51,689 nt of DNA from Fen-1077 sp050014355 (GCA_050014355.1 JBEKDL010000005.1:1-51689); one strand, 5' to 3'; positions 32,189-40,961 are shown, counted from the first letter of the stretch. Program-made: numbers and translations. Notes: a model not told the origin generated them from the letters alone.

Positions 32189-32473
32189 ATGCCTGTTTAT
32201 GAGTATGAATGCCGCTCCTGCCATCATCGTTTTGAAAAGAGGCAGGGCTTCCATGATGAAGCGAAAGCCGTCTGCCCGAAGTGCGAGGGAAAAGCCAAGC
32301 GTATAATTCGCGCGGCTCCGGTGATATTCAAGGGAAGCGGCTTCTATGTAACCGACCACCGTCCTTTACCTGTGAAGGATAAGGCGTCGGACAGCGCGCC
32401 AGAAAAAAAGGAAAGCAAGGTAGAGCCGCCGGCCGCTAAGAGCAAGAGTGAAAGCACTACTTCAAAGAGTTAG
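32189..32473 (+). CDS. FmdB family zinc ribbon protein
   Basis: This 94-residue protein begins MPVYEYECRSCHHRFEKRQ and has the second knuckle VCPKCEGKAKRIIRAAPV, the regular FmdB zinc-ribbon (two CxxC pairs). A charged low-complexity tail rich in Lys, Glu and Ser follows. FmdB was named for an amide-hydrolase operon regulator, but the real role of the family is unclear. The ATG at 32189 is preferred over a TTG three codons upstream. Its end overlaps the start of dtd by 26 nt. Confidence 0.88.
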   Translation: MPVYEYECRSCHHRFEKRQGFHDEAKAVCPKCEGKAKRIIRAAPVIFKGSGFYVTDHRPLPVKDKASDSAPEKKESKVEPPAAKSKSESTTSKS

Positions 32474-32906
32474 TCGGGCCTCGGTCAGCGTGGCCAGTGA
32501 GGAGGTGGGGAGGATAGGGAAAGGGCTGGTCGTTTTGCTCGGGGTAGCCGAAGGCGATACGGAAAAAGATGCGCAGTACCTGGTGCAGAAAATCATCAAC
32601 CTGCGTATTTTTGCTGATAGCGAGCAAAAGCTCAACCTCTCCGCGCTGGATATCGGCGGAGAGTTGCTTTTTATAAGCCAGTTCACGCTGCTGGCTGATA
32701 CGCGTAAAGGGCGCCGCCCCAGCTTCGAAAGCGCCGCCCGCCCGGAGCAAGCGGAAGAGTTGTTCAACTACGCCGTCGGCCAGTTAAAAAATAGCGGCCT
32801 GAAGATAGCGACCGGGCGATTCCAGCAACACATGCAGGTAGAAATCCACAACGATGGCCCGGTGACGATTATGCTGGATAGCCGGGAAAAATTGGGGAAA
32901 GTCTAA
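32448..32906 (+). CDS. dtd: D-aminoacyl-tRNA deacylase
   Basis: This 152-residue enzyme removes D-amino acids (and Gly) mischarged to tRNA. It starts with GTG as KALLQRVSRASVSV. The catalytic and chiral-proofreading motifs are visible: SQFTLLADTRKGRRPSF (SQFTL with the Thr) and the NDGPVTIMLDS motif (NxGPVT) carrying the cross-subunit Gly-cisPro. It overlaps the upstream FmdB-family gene by 26 nt and is convergent with nadC with a 4-nt overlap. Confidence 0.96.
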   Translation: MKALLQRVSRASVSVASEEVGRIGKGLVVLLGVAEGDTEKDAQYLVQKIINLRIFADSEQKLNLSALDIGGELLFISQFTLLADTRKGRRPSFESAARPEQAEELFNYAVGQLKNSGLKIATGRFQQHMQVEIHNDGPVTIMLDSREKLGKV

Positions 32907-33793
32907 GACAGCTTCATTCCCTTCAGAAAGGGAGCTTCCAGTTCGAGGCTGATATCCAGCGCCTGGTAGGAATGGGTCAGCGCGCCGATAGAGATGAAAT
33001 CGACCCCCGTTAGCGCTACCTGGTGCACATTGTCCAGTGTGATGCCTCCGGATGCTTCGAGTTTGACCCGGCCGCCCGCCATGACCACCGCCTGTTTCAT
33101 TTCCGCGATGCTCATGTTATCCAGCATGATGATGTCCGCGCCGGCGTTGAGGGCCTCCTGCGCCTCGCGCAGGGTGGTGACCTCCACTTCGACGGTTATC
33201 CCCGGAGGCGCGTTCCGGCGGGCCTTGACGATGATATCCGGAAGGTTCAGTCCCGTGGCGCGCAGAGCGGTGATATGGTTGTCTTTAATCAAGACTGCAT
33301 CGCCGAGGTGAAAGCGGTGGTTCGTGCCGCCGCCTACGCGAACGGCGTATTTCTCCAACCGACGGAGGCCGGGGGTGGTCTTGCGGGTATCCATGATTTT
33401 AACGCCCAGCCCCATCGTCTCGGCGACGTATAGCGCGGTCGTCGAGGCAATGCCGCTTAACCTCTGTAAAAAGTTCAGGGCTACCCGTTCCGCTTTCAGA
33501 ATGCTGATCAGGCTACCGCTGATGGTCGCGGCAATATCGCCCGGCTTAACGGACATGCCGTCTTTCATGATGCTGGCTGTCTCCAGAGATGGGTCGACGC
33601 GGTGAAAGATGCGCCCGGCCACTTCGATTCCGGCGAGGACGCCTTTTTCTTTGACCAGCAGCGTTGCCTTACCGGAGAAGTCTCGCGGAATCAGGGCCTC
33701 GGTGGTGACATCGCCGCGGCCGATGTCTTCGTCTAAAGCGCGGTCGATAATGGCATCGAGTTCAGCGCTGGAGAGGTAATCCTGAAGGTTCAT
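32903..33793 (-). CDS. nadC: Nicotinate-nucleotide pyrophosphorylase (quinolinate PRTase)
   Basis: This 296-residue enzyme makes nicotinate mononucleotide from quinolinate and PRPP in de novo NAD synthesis. DTRKTTPGLRRLEKYAVRVG is the conserved substrate-binding segment; LIKDNHI, VEVEV and LEASGGI follow in order. It is the last gene of a miaB-yajC-nadC run, touching yajC directly. nadA and nadB are not in the window. Confidence 0.96.
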   Translation of the reverse strand: MNLQDYLSSAELDAIIDRALDEDIGRGDVTTEALIPRDFSGKATLLVKEKGVLAGIEVAGRIFHRVDPSLETASIMKDGMSVKPGDIAATISGSLISILKAERVALNFLQRLSGIASTTALYVAETMGLGVKIMDTRKTTPGLRRLEKYAVRVGGGTNHRFHLGDAVLIKDNHITALRATGLNLPDIIVKARRNAPPGITVEVEVTTLREAQEALNAGADIIMLDNMSIAEMKQAVVMAGGRVKLEASGGITLDNVHQVALTGVDFISIGALTHSYQALDISLELEAPFLKGMKLS

Positions 33794-34192
33794 TTACCTG
33801 CCTGACGGGCTTTTATTCTGGTCCTGGTCCTTGAGCACCATGATGCTGCCCTTGGCGACCCTTAGCAGCGTGCCGCCTTCCACTTTGATGACGACGCTGT
33901 CTTCCCTGATGCTGTCGATGACGCCGAAAATGCCGCCGGCAGTAATGACTTTATCGCCCTTTTGTAGGGTACTTACCATGTTTTGCTGTTCTTTCTGCCG
34001 TTTGCGCTGCGGCCTTATCATCACGAAGTAAAACAGGGCGAAAATGACTACCAGGAACCCCACCAGGTATAAGGTGCTGGTAGTGCTGTTCGTGTTTGTC
34101 GTCGTGGTACTGGTAGTTGTGCAGCTGCCAACTAATGCCAGCATCGCGATGAGCAACCCCGCCACGAGGCCGGTTTTAATAATTCTATTCAT
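33794..34192 (-). CDS. yajC: Preprotein translocase subunit YajC
   Basis: This 132-residue protein has an N-terminal hydrophobic segment resembling a lipoprotein signal (VGSCTTTSTTT; Cys at about residue 24), a Thr/Asn-rich spacer and then the real YajC membrane helix (FLVVIFALFYFVMIRPQRKR). The canonical cytosolic part is MVSTLQKGDKVITAGGIFGV. YajC associates with SecDF. The extra signal-like N-terminus and Thr-rich linker before the helix are unusual. It is adjacent to nadC and 12 nt from miaB. Confidence 0.92.
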   Translation of the reverse strand: MNRIIKTGLVAGLLIAMLALVGSCTTTSTTTTNTNSTTSTLYLVGFLVVIFALFYFVMIRPQRKRQKEQQNMVSTLQKGDKVITAGGIFGVIDSIREDSVVIKVEGGTLLRVAKGSIMVLKDQDQNKSPSGR

Positions 34193-34204
34193 TTCTCCTC
34201 CCGC

Positions 34205-35449
34205 TTAATTTTCGATTTTTCCCTGCAGCGACCACGGGCCAGTCTTATCGATTTTAATTTTCACCAGTTGCCCGGAGTAATCGTTGCCGCTGCTGAAAAA
34301 CACCAGCTTATCCGTACGGGTGCGTCCGTACCATTTGCCCTTTTGCCTCTCTTCCACCAGTATGTCCACCGTTTTACCCAGCAGGCGGGCGTTGATTTCG
34401 GTCTGTATCTCCTGCTGGAGCTTTTCTGCCTGTTCCAGCCTGGCCTTTTTCACGTTGGCAGGGACATCATCTGGTAAGTCCCTGGCAGCTATGGTGCCCT
34501 CCCGCGGTGAGTAGGCGGCTATATGCACTGTATCAAACTTTATCGCGGAGAGCAAGTCCAGCGTTTGCTGGAACTGGTAATCTGTTTCTGCCGGAAAGCC
34601 GACGATGACATCGGTGCTGATGGCGACGCCCGGGATTTTCTCGCGTATCCGGGCGACAAGACCTCGGTAGTGCGCCACCGTATAGCTGCGCCGCATTGCG
34701 GTCAGGATTTCATCGCTCCCGGCTTGCACGGGCAGAGTAATCTGCTCGCAGACCTTATCCAGCCGGGCGATGGATACGATGAGCTTCCGGCTCATGTCTT
34801 TAGGATGGTTGGTCAGGAAACGGAGGCGTAAAAGGCCGTCGATGCTGTTCAGTTCCGTCAGCAGGTCGGCCAGGTCGGGTTTTTCGGGGAGGTCGCGCCC
34901 GTAAGAGTCCACGTTCTGCCCCAGCAGGGTAACCTCTTTAGCCCCTCGCCTCACCAGCTCCCTGACCTCGCAGATAATTTCTGAAAGCGGGCGGCTCCTT
35001 TCGCGGCCGCGCCGGTAGGGGACGATGCAATACGAGCAGAAATTATCGCACCCCTGGCTGATGGTGACGAAAACGCTGACCGGGGGGCGGCGGGGCAATG
35101 ATAGCGCCGCGGGCTTTTCCAGCCAGGGCAGCTGGTCACCGGCCTTGAAAAAGTGGTCGATGTAGGGGTAGCTTTTCTTAAGACGGTCGATATCGGAATT
35201 CACAAAGCAGCCGGTGAGTGCCATAACTGCGTCCGGTTTTTCTTTTTTCAGGTGCCGCAGGTCGTGTAGTTTATTAATGACCCGGTTTTCCGCGCTCTGG
35301 CGCACGACGCAGCTATTGAGCACGATAAGGTCGGCGCCGGAAATATGTTGCGCCGCTTTGTAGCCGAGCTCTTCAAAGCGGGCGGCCAGCCGGGCGGACT
35401 CCGCCCGGTTCATCTGGCAGCCGATGGTCCAAATATGGTAGGTAGGCAT
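34205..35449 (-). CDS. miaB: tRNA-2-methylthio-N6-dimethylallyladenosine synthase
   Basis: This 414-residue radical-SAM methylthiotransferase modifies A37 of tRNAs. It has an N-terminal UPF0004 domain with three cysteines (TIGCQMN, LNSCVVR, TGCFVN) for the auxiliary cluster. The radical SAM motif GCDNFCSYCIVPYRRGRERS follows, and a TRAM domain forms the last 65 residues. I chose the ATG at 35449 (GAGGAC upstream); the open frame continues to 35542 but the added residues are not miaB-like. It heads the miaB-yajC-nadC run. Confidence 0.95.
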   Translation of the reverse strand: MPTYHIWTIGCQMNRAESARLAARFEELGYKAAQHISGADLIVLNSCVVRQSAENRVINKLHDLRHLKKEKPDAVMALTGCFVNSDIDRLKKSYPYIDHFFKAGDQLPWLEKPAALSLPRRPPVSVFVTISQGCDNFCSYCIVPYRRGRERSRPLSEIICEVRELVRRGAKEVTLLGQNVDSYGRDLPEKPDLADLLTELNSIDGLLRLRFLTNHPKDMSRKLIVSIARLDKVCEQITLPVQAGSDEILTAMRRSYTVAHYRGLVARIREKIPGVAISTDVIVGFPAETDYQFQQTLDLLSAIKFDTVHIAAYSPREGTIAARDLPDDVPANVKKARLEQAEKLQQEIQTEINARLLGKTVDILVEERQKGKWYGRTRTDKLVFFSSGNDYSGQLVKIKIDKTGPWSLQGKIEN

Positions 35450-35548
35450 TGGCGTCCTCTGGGGGAAAATTCCCCTCATCCGGGGGGCATTGGCAAAGAC
35501 AATCTCAAGTTTTTCGTCCCACTTTTGACGGGTCAGCAGCAAAAAATA

Positions 35549-35917
35549 TCATCCTTTTTTCTCCAGGTTTTCCTTGACCCGGAATAAAACGATTTTTTTC
35601 ACCAAATCATATGGAATCGGCTTTTCTATCGGAAATTGCACTGCACCTTTTGAACCTTTATAGGGCGATAATTCATTTTTGAATGCTTCAATGCCTGACG
35701 GTGTCGGGTAAAAACCGATATGATTTTTAAACGCTGCGAAATGTACCAGGTTGCCGTTTAGTTTATACGTGGGCATTTGATAGCTGATTGCTTCTATAGC
35801 TTCAGGCGCTGCCGTTCGTATTGTATGCCTCATTTTTTCCAGAATCCTTTGAACGTCTCCCGGAAAGGTATTAATGTACTCATCTATCGTTATGAATTGT
35901 TTCTTGTCTGTAATCAT
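35549..35917 (-). CDS. DUF1801 domain protein (first of a tandem pair)
   Basis: This 122-residue protein is of the YdhG/DUF1801 group: EYINTFPGDVQRILEKMRHT, then EAISYQMPTYKLNGNLVHFA, KNHIGFYPTP and the C-terminal KGAVQFPIEKPIPYDLVKKI. Members include frataxin-like iron chaperone candidates, but function is generally unproven. It has a GGGGG site. It shares the fold with the neighbouring upstream gene but is not closely similar, so it is not a recent duplication. Confidence 0.85.
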   Translation of the reverse strand: MITDKKQFITIDEYINTFPGDVQRILEKMRHTIRTAAPEAIEAISYQMPTYKLNGNLVHFAAFKNHIGFYPTPSGIEAFKNELSPYKGSKGAVQFPIEKPIPYDLVKKIVLFRVKENLEKKG

Positions 35918-35938
35918 GGAATATCCCCCGGATTGGCT

Positions 35939-36277
35939 TTATTCCTTCGCTCTTCCATCGACAAGTTTCAACAATTTGATGATTTTATTTTCATCTATGC
36001 CGGCTATCTTGTTGATTTCAATATGTCTCATGGTTTTCCCGCCGCCGTTAAAAAGAGCCATGTCTTCTCTGGTCAGTCCTTTAATGGAAAATCCCAGATT
36101 TACATGGTCTTTCAAGGCAACAATATAAAAATTACCATCGGCAAAGGCGGGAACGCCCCATTTCATTTCTTCTTTAACGTCAGGAAAAGTCCGGAGAATA
36201 ATTTTTCTTAATGCCTGGCAAATCTCCTTCTGCGGAGATGCCAGCTTGTTAATGTATTCGTCAATTTTATCGCTCAC
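35939..36277 (-). CDS. DUF1801 domain protein (second of the pair)
   Basis: This 112-residue relative of the downstream gene has DEYINKLASPQKEICQALRK, EEMKWGVPAFADGNFYIVAL and GFSIKGL. The C-terminus differs (RHIEINKIAGIDENKIIKLL), placing it in a separate DUF1801 branch. It starts with GTG at 36277, 9 nt downstream of the 3' end of tRNA-Ser on the same strand, so it may be transcribed with the tRNA. Confidence 0.8.
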   Translation of the reverse strand: MSDKIDEYINKLASPQKEICQALRKIILRTFPDVKEEMKWGVPAFADGNFYIVALKDHVNLGFSIKGLTREDMALFNGGGKTMRHIEINKIAGIDENKIIKLLKLVDGRAKE

Positions 36278-36286
36278 GGATTTCTC

Positions 36287-36378
36287 TGGCGGAGGGGGTG
36301 GGATTCGAACCCACGTCCCCAGTTACCCAGGGAAAGCGCTTAGCAGGCGCCCGCACTAGACCACTATGCGACCCCTCC
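36287..36378 (-). tRNA. tRNA-Ser (anticodon GCU)
   Basis: On the minus strand the acceptor GGAGGGG/CCCCTCC, D-arm, anticodon loop CTGCTAA (GCT), a long variable arm and T-arm GTGGG-TTCGAAT-CCCAC are all present. The discriminator is G and the 3' CCA is encoded, unlike the tRNA-Glu in this window. Confidence 0.95.
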
Positions 36379-36496
36379 GCGGCGTGGTAAAAAGTCTTTT
36401 AACTTTTTAACCATTTTATGATAGCATAATCATTCCTTCGGCTCAACGATAAAGATACAATACTCATTTACCTTACGCAATCTCAAACCCGGTATA

Positions 36497-36505
36497 TGAT
36501 ATAAT
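36497..36505 (+). promoter_or_regulatory. Extended -10 promoter of the dehydratase-like gene
   Basis: TGATATAAT is an extended -10 (TG-N-TATAAT) with no clear -35. Exactly 7 nt separate TATAAT from the ATG at 36513 and there is no Shine-Dalgarno, so the message is predicted to be leaderless. Confidence 0.6.
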
Positions 36506-36512
36506 TAAACAA

Positions 36513-37535
36513 ATGAAAAAAATTGGCATCACCACTACTGTCCCGGTAGAAGTGCTGCTGGCCGCCGGCTACCAGCCGGTCGATTTAAACAATGTCCTCG
36601 TGGCTGACCGCGACCCGGGGCGGCTCATCACCATAGCTGAAAGGGCCGGGTTCCCCCTTAACTGCTGTAGCTGGATAAAAGGTATCTACGGCGTTTGCCT
36701 TGATTACGGGATTCAAGACGTGCTCTGTGTTACCAGCGGCGATTGTTCTAATACCATCATGCTCATGGAGACGCTTAAGCTCAAGGGGCTGAACGCGATG
36801 CCGTTTGCCTATCCCGACCGCCCTGATGTCAACCGGATGCAACAAACGCTTGAAGGGCTGGCCGCGGCGCTCGGCACCACGCTTCAAGCTGCTGAAAAAG
36901 TGAGCACCGAGCTCCAGCCGTGCCGCGAGCTTGCCCTGAAGCTGGACGAGCTTACGTGGAATGGTAACCGGGTCAGCGGGCAGGAAAATCACCTGTGGCT
37001 CGTCTCGGCATCGGACTTTAACAGTGATTATCATAAATACCAGCGGGAGCTGGAGGTATTATTGGAAATCTGCTCTCATCGTCCTCCCTATCCCGATGAC
37101 GAGACCCGGCTGGGGTACATCGGCGTGCCCCCGATATTTGCCGGTGACCTGTACCGCTTTATCGAACGGCAGGGCGCCAGGGTGGTCTTTAACGAGGTGC
37201 AGCGCCAGTTCGCGATGCCGGAGCCGGGCGCCTCCCTCGCCGAGCAGTATACGAACTACACTTATCCCTATTCCATCCATGAGCGCATCAACGATATTAA
37301 AACCGAAATCCGGAAAAGGCGCATCGAAGGCGTCATCCACTACGTGCAGGCATTCTGCCACCGCGGCATCGGCGATATCGTCTTCCGGAGCGCCATTGAT
37401 TTACCGGTCCTGACGCTGGAAGGCAACGCCGACTTTTTCCTGAACAACCATGTCAAGACCCGCATTGAGGCTTTCCTGGACGTGATACAGAGGAGACGAA
37501 TTCACAAAAAACAGCTATTGAAAAATATTTCATAA
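36513..37535 (+). CDS. 2-hydroxyacyl-CoA dehydratase (HgdB/BcrC-like) family protein
   Basis: This 340-residue Fe-S protein resembles single subunits of the 2-hydroxyacyl-CoA dehydratase / benzoyl-CoA reductase family. It starts MKKIGITTTVPVEVLLAAGY, a typical opening. Cysteines that could bind a cluster are in FPLNCCSWIKGIYG, TSGDCSNTIML and YVQAFCHRGIGD. No activator ATPase (HgdC-like) and no second subunit lie nearby, so it is probably one of the stand-alone members of unknown substrate common in anaerobes. It is followed by gap after 23 nt. Confidence 0.85.
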   Translation: MKKIGITTTVPVEVLLAAGYQPVDLNNVLVADRDPGRLITIAERAGFPLNCCSWIKGIYGVCLDYGIQDVLCVTSGDCSNTIMLMETLKLKGLNAMPFAYPDRPDVNRMQQTLEGLAAALGTTLQAAEKVSTELQPCRELALKLDELTWNGNRVSGQENHLWLVSASDFNSDYHKYQRELEVLLEICSHRPPYPDDETRLGYIGVPPIFAGDLYRFIERQGARVVFNEVQRQFAMPEPGASLAEQYTNYTYPYSIHERINDIKTEIRKRRIEGVIHYVQAFCHRGIGDIVFRSAIDLPVLTLEGNADFFLNNHVKTRIEAFLDVIQRRRIHKKQLLKNIS

Positions 37536-37558
37536 TATATTTGATATAGGAGGTATGA

Positions 37559-38572
37559 ATGAAAACAAAAGTAGGCATCAATGGCTTCGGGCGCATCGGC
37601 CGGCTGACCCTCCGGGCATTACTGGAGCGCAACAAAGAGGGACTGGAGGTCGTGGCGGTCAATGACCTGGCGGATACCAAGACCAACGCCCACCTGTTCA
37701 AATGGGACAGTGTCTACGGGCGCTATCCCGGAGATGTCGCCGCCGCCGATAAAGCAATTGTCATCGACGGGCGGCCGATTAAGGTCATCCAGGAAAGAGA
37801 CCCCGGCGCTATTCCCTGGAAAGACTACGGCGTCGATATCGTCATCGAGTCTACCGGCCTTTTCACGGATGCCACTAAAGCTGTCGCGCATACCAAGGGC
37901 GGTGCGAAAAAGGTAATCATCTCGGCGCCCGCCAAGAACGAGGATATCACCATCGTCCTCGGTGTGAATGAAAACGCTTATGACCCTAAAAAGCACCGGG
38001 TTATCTCCAATGCTTCCTGCACCACCAACGGCATCGCGCCGCCGGTCAAGGTGCTGCATGATACTTTTACCATCACCAGAGGGCTGATGACGACTATTCA
38101 CTCTTACACCAACGACCAGCGCATCATGGACGTCGTGCATAGCGACCTCCGCCGGGCGCGCGCCGCCGCCCTGAATATCATCCCCACCACCACCGGCGCC
38201 GCTAAAGCCGTGGCCCAGGTTATCCCGGCGCTCAAGGGCAAGATACACGGTCTGGCTTTCCGCGTCCCCACGCCTACCGTATCGGTCATCGATTTCGTCT
38301 GCGATGTCGAGAAAGAAGTAACCGTAGAGCAGGTCAACCAGGCGCTGAAAAAAGCCTCCGAAGGGGCGCTGAAAGGCATTCTGGAATATTGCGAGGAAGA
38401 GCTGGTCAGCATGGACTTCAAGGGCAATACTCACAGCTCTATCGTGGATGCACTAAGCACGATGGTCATCGGCGGCAATATGATAAAGCTGATTGCCTGG
38501 TATGATAACGAGTGGGGCTACAGCTGCCGCCTCGGCGACCTGGCCCTGTTTGTGGCGAATAAGGGGGTCTAG
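37559..38572 (+). CDS. gap: Glyceraldehyde-3-phosphate dehydrogenase, type I
   Basis: This 337-residue glycolytic/gluconeogenic enzyme has the NAD-binding GINGFGRIGRL at the N-terminus, the catalytic Cys in SNASCTTNGIAPPVKVLHD, its His partner in TIHSYTNDQ, and the C-terminal WYDNEWGYSCRL. The second Cys of the usual SCTTNC motif is Gly here, a tolerated variation. It has AGGAGG before its ATG. Asp-Leu in VVAVNDLAD favours NAD over NADP. Confidence 0.97.
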   Translation: MKTKVGINGFGRIGRLTLRALLERNKEGLEVVAVNDLADTKTNAHLFKWDSVYGRYPGDVAAADKAIVIDGRPIKVIQERDPGAIPWKDYGVDIVIESTGLFTDATKAVAHTKGGAKKVIISAPAKNEDITIVLGVNENAYDPKKHRVISNASCTTNGIAPPVKVLHDTFTITRGLMTTIHSYTNDQRIMDVVHSDLRRARAAALNIIPTTTGAAKAVAQVIPALKGKIHGLAFRVPTPTVSVIDFVCDVEKEVTVEQVNQALKKASEGALKGILEYCEEELVSMDFKGNTHSSIVDALSTMVIGGNMIKLIAWYDNEWGYSCRLGDLALFVANKGV

Positions 38573-38575
38573 CAA

Positions 38576-39526
38576 ATAAATAAAGAAATCCGGACAGCGC
38601 TGGACGCCTCCGGCTACAAAGCTAAGACCGTATCCGTAGAGCACCTGCCGGAAGCACAGGAATCGGTTGGCAAACTGGTACAGGAAGGTCAGGTCAACCG
38701 GCGGCTGTCCGAAAAATGGCGCTTTTACCGGGAGCCTAATACAGACCTGCCTGAAGCCCGGACTATTTTCATTGTAGCCATACCCTAGCCTATAACGCGA
38801 CTGTATTTTACCTGGCAGGGCAGGGACTACCCCGCGGAAGTTGCTCCGACCTATCTCTGCCTCGCCGATGAAAGGCAGGTCGAAGGAACTCTCGGCTCGG
38901 TACTGAAAAATGCGGGATACAGAATCGTCCGGGCGCGCTTGCCGTTGAAAACTCTGGCGGCACGCAGCGGTCTGGCAAAATACGGTAAAAACAATCTCGT
39001 TTATGTGCCGGGGATGGGCAGTCTCTGCCGGCTAATCGCTTTCTACTCGGATATTCCCTGTGAAGAGGATAGCTGGCAGGAACCCGAAATGATGCCTTCC
39101 TGCGAAAAATGCACGCTGTGCCGCGCTAAATGCGCCAACGGAAGTATCACCCCTGACCATTTTCTGATTCATGCCGAAAATTGCCTGGGATTTCTTAATC
39201 AAACGGAGCCAAATGTTCCCTACTGGGCAACGCGCCAGCCTGACTGGCTTAGTGCCTTCATCGGTTGCATGTGTTGCCAGTCCGCTTGCCCGGTGAATAA
39301 ACTTTATTTACATAATATTAAAGACCACGCGTCTTTCTCCGAAGAAGAGACTGCCCTGATTCTAAACAGGGCGCCGTGGGATAAGCTTTTCCCGGAGATG
39401 CAGCAGAAACTGGATGGTGTCCGCGGGATTTATTCGTCACTGGCGTCCAACCTGTCTGCGCTCATGGAAAAACAGCACCCAGTCGGATATAGGCATGACT
39501 CCGGTCATGATTTAACAGAATGTTGA
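38576..39526 (+). pseudogene. Broken QueG-like double 4Fe-4S protein gene
   Basis: A continuous frame begins 4 nt after gap with NKEIRTALDASGYKAK. It continues through an in-frame TAG at 38786-38788 (AIP-stop-PITRLYF) and then runs open to 39526. The second half has two 4Fe-4S motifs, CEKCTLCRAKC and CMCCQSACP, in the arrangement of epoxyqueuosine-reductase-like proteins. The TAG is one transition from CAG (Gln). No ATG, GTG or TTG is available at the 5' end; an ATA at 38576 sits where an ATG would be expected, 8 nt after GGGGG. Two lesions of this kind suggest a decaying gene; the intact part from 38939 could still be expressed. Confidence 0.75.
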
Positions 39527-39557
39527 ACTCTTTTGGTCAAGTGTACGTAAGTACCTG

Positions 39558-39587
39558 TTGACATATTGTCGCCTTATTACCTACAAT
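39558..39587 (+). promoter_or_regulatory. Promoter of the first FtsZ-like gene
   Basis: TTGACA (39558-39563), 18 nt, TACAAT (39582-39587): perfect -35 and 5 of 6 for the -10. Transcription would start near 39594, about 20 nt before the ATG. Confidence 0.75.
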
Positions 39588-39613
39588 TAACACAAGTAGG
39601 AAAAGGCTTTTAA

Positions 39614-40789
39614 ATGAAACTGGTCGTTATCGGCTTCGGGCAATGCGGCGGCAGAATTGCTGATGAGTTTGCCCGGCTTAATATCAGGGCGCGCGCCCTG
39701 CGTCGGCTTAACATTATCACCGGAGCTTATGCCGTCAACACCGACATCGCCGACTTGAGCGGTCTGTCCACCATCAAGTCCGATTACGAGCACCGCATCC
39801 TTATCGGCAATAAAAAGACCGGCGGCCACGGTGTTGGGAAAATCAACGAGCTCGGCGCGGAGCTGGCCAGGGAAGACGCCGATAAAGTCATCGAGACCAT
39901 CAGAAATGCCCGGTATTTCACGGAAACGGACGCTTTCCTGCTCGTTGCCAGCGCCGCCGGCGGCACGGGCTCCGGCGCGGTGGGCGTTATGACGCAGCTC
40001 ATCAAAGAGCGCTACGTGGACAAGCCGGTCTATAATCTCATAATCCTTCCTTTCGAGCATGAAGAGGTAACCGAAGACCGCACTGTTTACAACGTGGCCA
40101 CCTGCCTGAAATCGAGCTACCTGGTGGCTGACGCCATCTTCCTGGTGGATAACCAGCGGTACGCTATGAAAGACTCGCCCGTAAGCCACAATCTGCTCAA
40201 GATAAATCAGATGATTGCCCAGCCTTTTTTTAACCTGCTCTGCGCCGGTGAAGAGAAAAAACAAAGGTATATCGGGGCTAAAATCCTCGATGCCGGAGAC
40301 ATTATTCAGACCCTCGTAGGCTGGACGACACTGGGTTATGGCCGCTCACAAACACCGGCCATTAAATCGTTTTTCAAGAGGGGGCGTGATTTCCGGGACA
40401 AAGCTACGGAAACCCAGAAAGGTATCCAGTCCCTGGACGAAGCCATCAGCGGGCTTTCCATCAAATGCAACCCGCTGGACTCCAAGCGCGCTTTATACCT
40501 CATCTCCGCCCCTCCCCGGGAAATCAATGTCGATTTGATAAAAGAGCTGGGCACCTACATTAAGAATATGGCGCCGGAGGCTGTCATCAGGAGCGGCGAT
40601 TATCCGCGGGAGAAAGGCGTCATGGATGTGACGCTAATACTTTCCGAGCTTAGCGATATTGAAAAAGTCAGGAACTATTTCTCAAAGGCGATAAACCTGA
40701 TTGCCGACCTCAAGAAACGCCAGGAAGGCCTGATAAACACCCAGCGAGGGATTGATATCACGATTAAGGATATTCCCTCGCTGTTATAA
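39614..40789 (+). CDS. FtsZ/tubulin-superfamily GTPase, paralogue 1
   Basis: This 391-residue member of the FtsZ/tubulin/CetZ superfamily is distinct from cell-division FtsZ. Nucleotide-binding loops are visible: GFGQCGGRIADEF (7-19, T1), VNTDIADL (41-48, T3) and AGGTGSGA (115-122), the tubulin signature G-box. LDAGDI (225-230) sits where the T7 catalytic loop (NxDxxD) should be: both Asp are kept, the Asn is not. The N-terminal GTPase domain ends near 230 and the C-terminal domain includes GDYPREKGVMDVTLILSELS. The acidic FtsZ tail is absent; it ends DIPSLL. It has its own promoter and pairs with a same-length paralogue at 43823. It probably forms filaments, by inference. Confidence 0.85.
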   Translation: MKLVVIGFGQCGGRIADEFARLNIRARALRRLNIITGAYAVNTDIADLSGLSTIKSDYEHRILIGNKKTGGHGVGKINELGAELAREDADKVIETIRNARYFTETDAFLLVASAAGGTGSGAVGVMTQLIKERYVDKPVYNLIILPFEHEEVTEDRTVYNVATCLKSSYLVADAIFLVDNQRYAMKDSPVSHNLLKINQMIAQPFFNLLCAGEEKKQRYIGAKILDAGDIIQTLVGWTTLGYGRSQTPAIKSFFKRGRDFRDKATETQKGIQSLDEAISGLSIKCNPLDSKRALYLISAPPREINVDLIKELGTYIKNMAPEAVIRSGDYPREKGVMDVTLILSELSDIEKVRNYFSKAINLIADLKKRQEGLINTQRGIDITIKDIPSLL

Positions 40790-40841
40790 CCCGACTTTAT
40801 TTTAAAGGTTCCTCCCTTTAAGGGTACTAATTCTCCAAAAA

Positions 40842-40927
40842 AATGTCATTCCCAACTCGATTGGGAATCCAGTATTTAAATACCATTTGCCTGGCTACTG
40901 GATTCCCGCTTTCGCGGGAATGACATT
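40842..40927. repeat. Palindromic repeat element, gene-less copy
   Basis: The ends AATGTCATTCCC and GGGAATGACATT are perfect 12-bp inverted repeats. Each half is itself a hairpin (ATTCCCAA/TTGGGAAT at 40848-40868; ATTCCCGC/GCGGGAAT at 40902-40921), joined by an AT-rich middle. The two halves recur, almost identical, on either side of the GIY-YIG gene at 48395-48763. It lies between the convergent 3' ends of the first FtsZ-like gene and the 11-mer repeat gene, where it may also serve as a bidirectional terminator. Confidence 0.88.
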
Positions 40928-40961
40928 CTTATTGAGTCTGCGTTTTTCGGGACAACCGCCG

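Noticed and set aside
38786..38788. Possible pyrrolysine at the in-frame TAG
   Set aside because: The family is not a methylamine methyltransferase, no Pyl genes are seen, and CAG to TAG mutation with a lost start codon is simpler.
40842..40927. Possible CRISPR repeat
   Set aside because: Only two loci, no regular spacers and no cas genes; the structure is that of a palindromic REP-like element.
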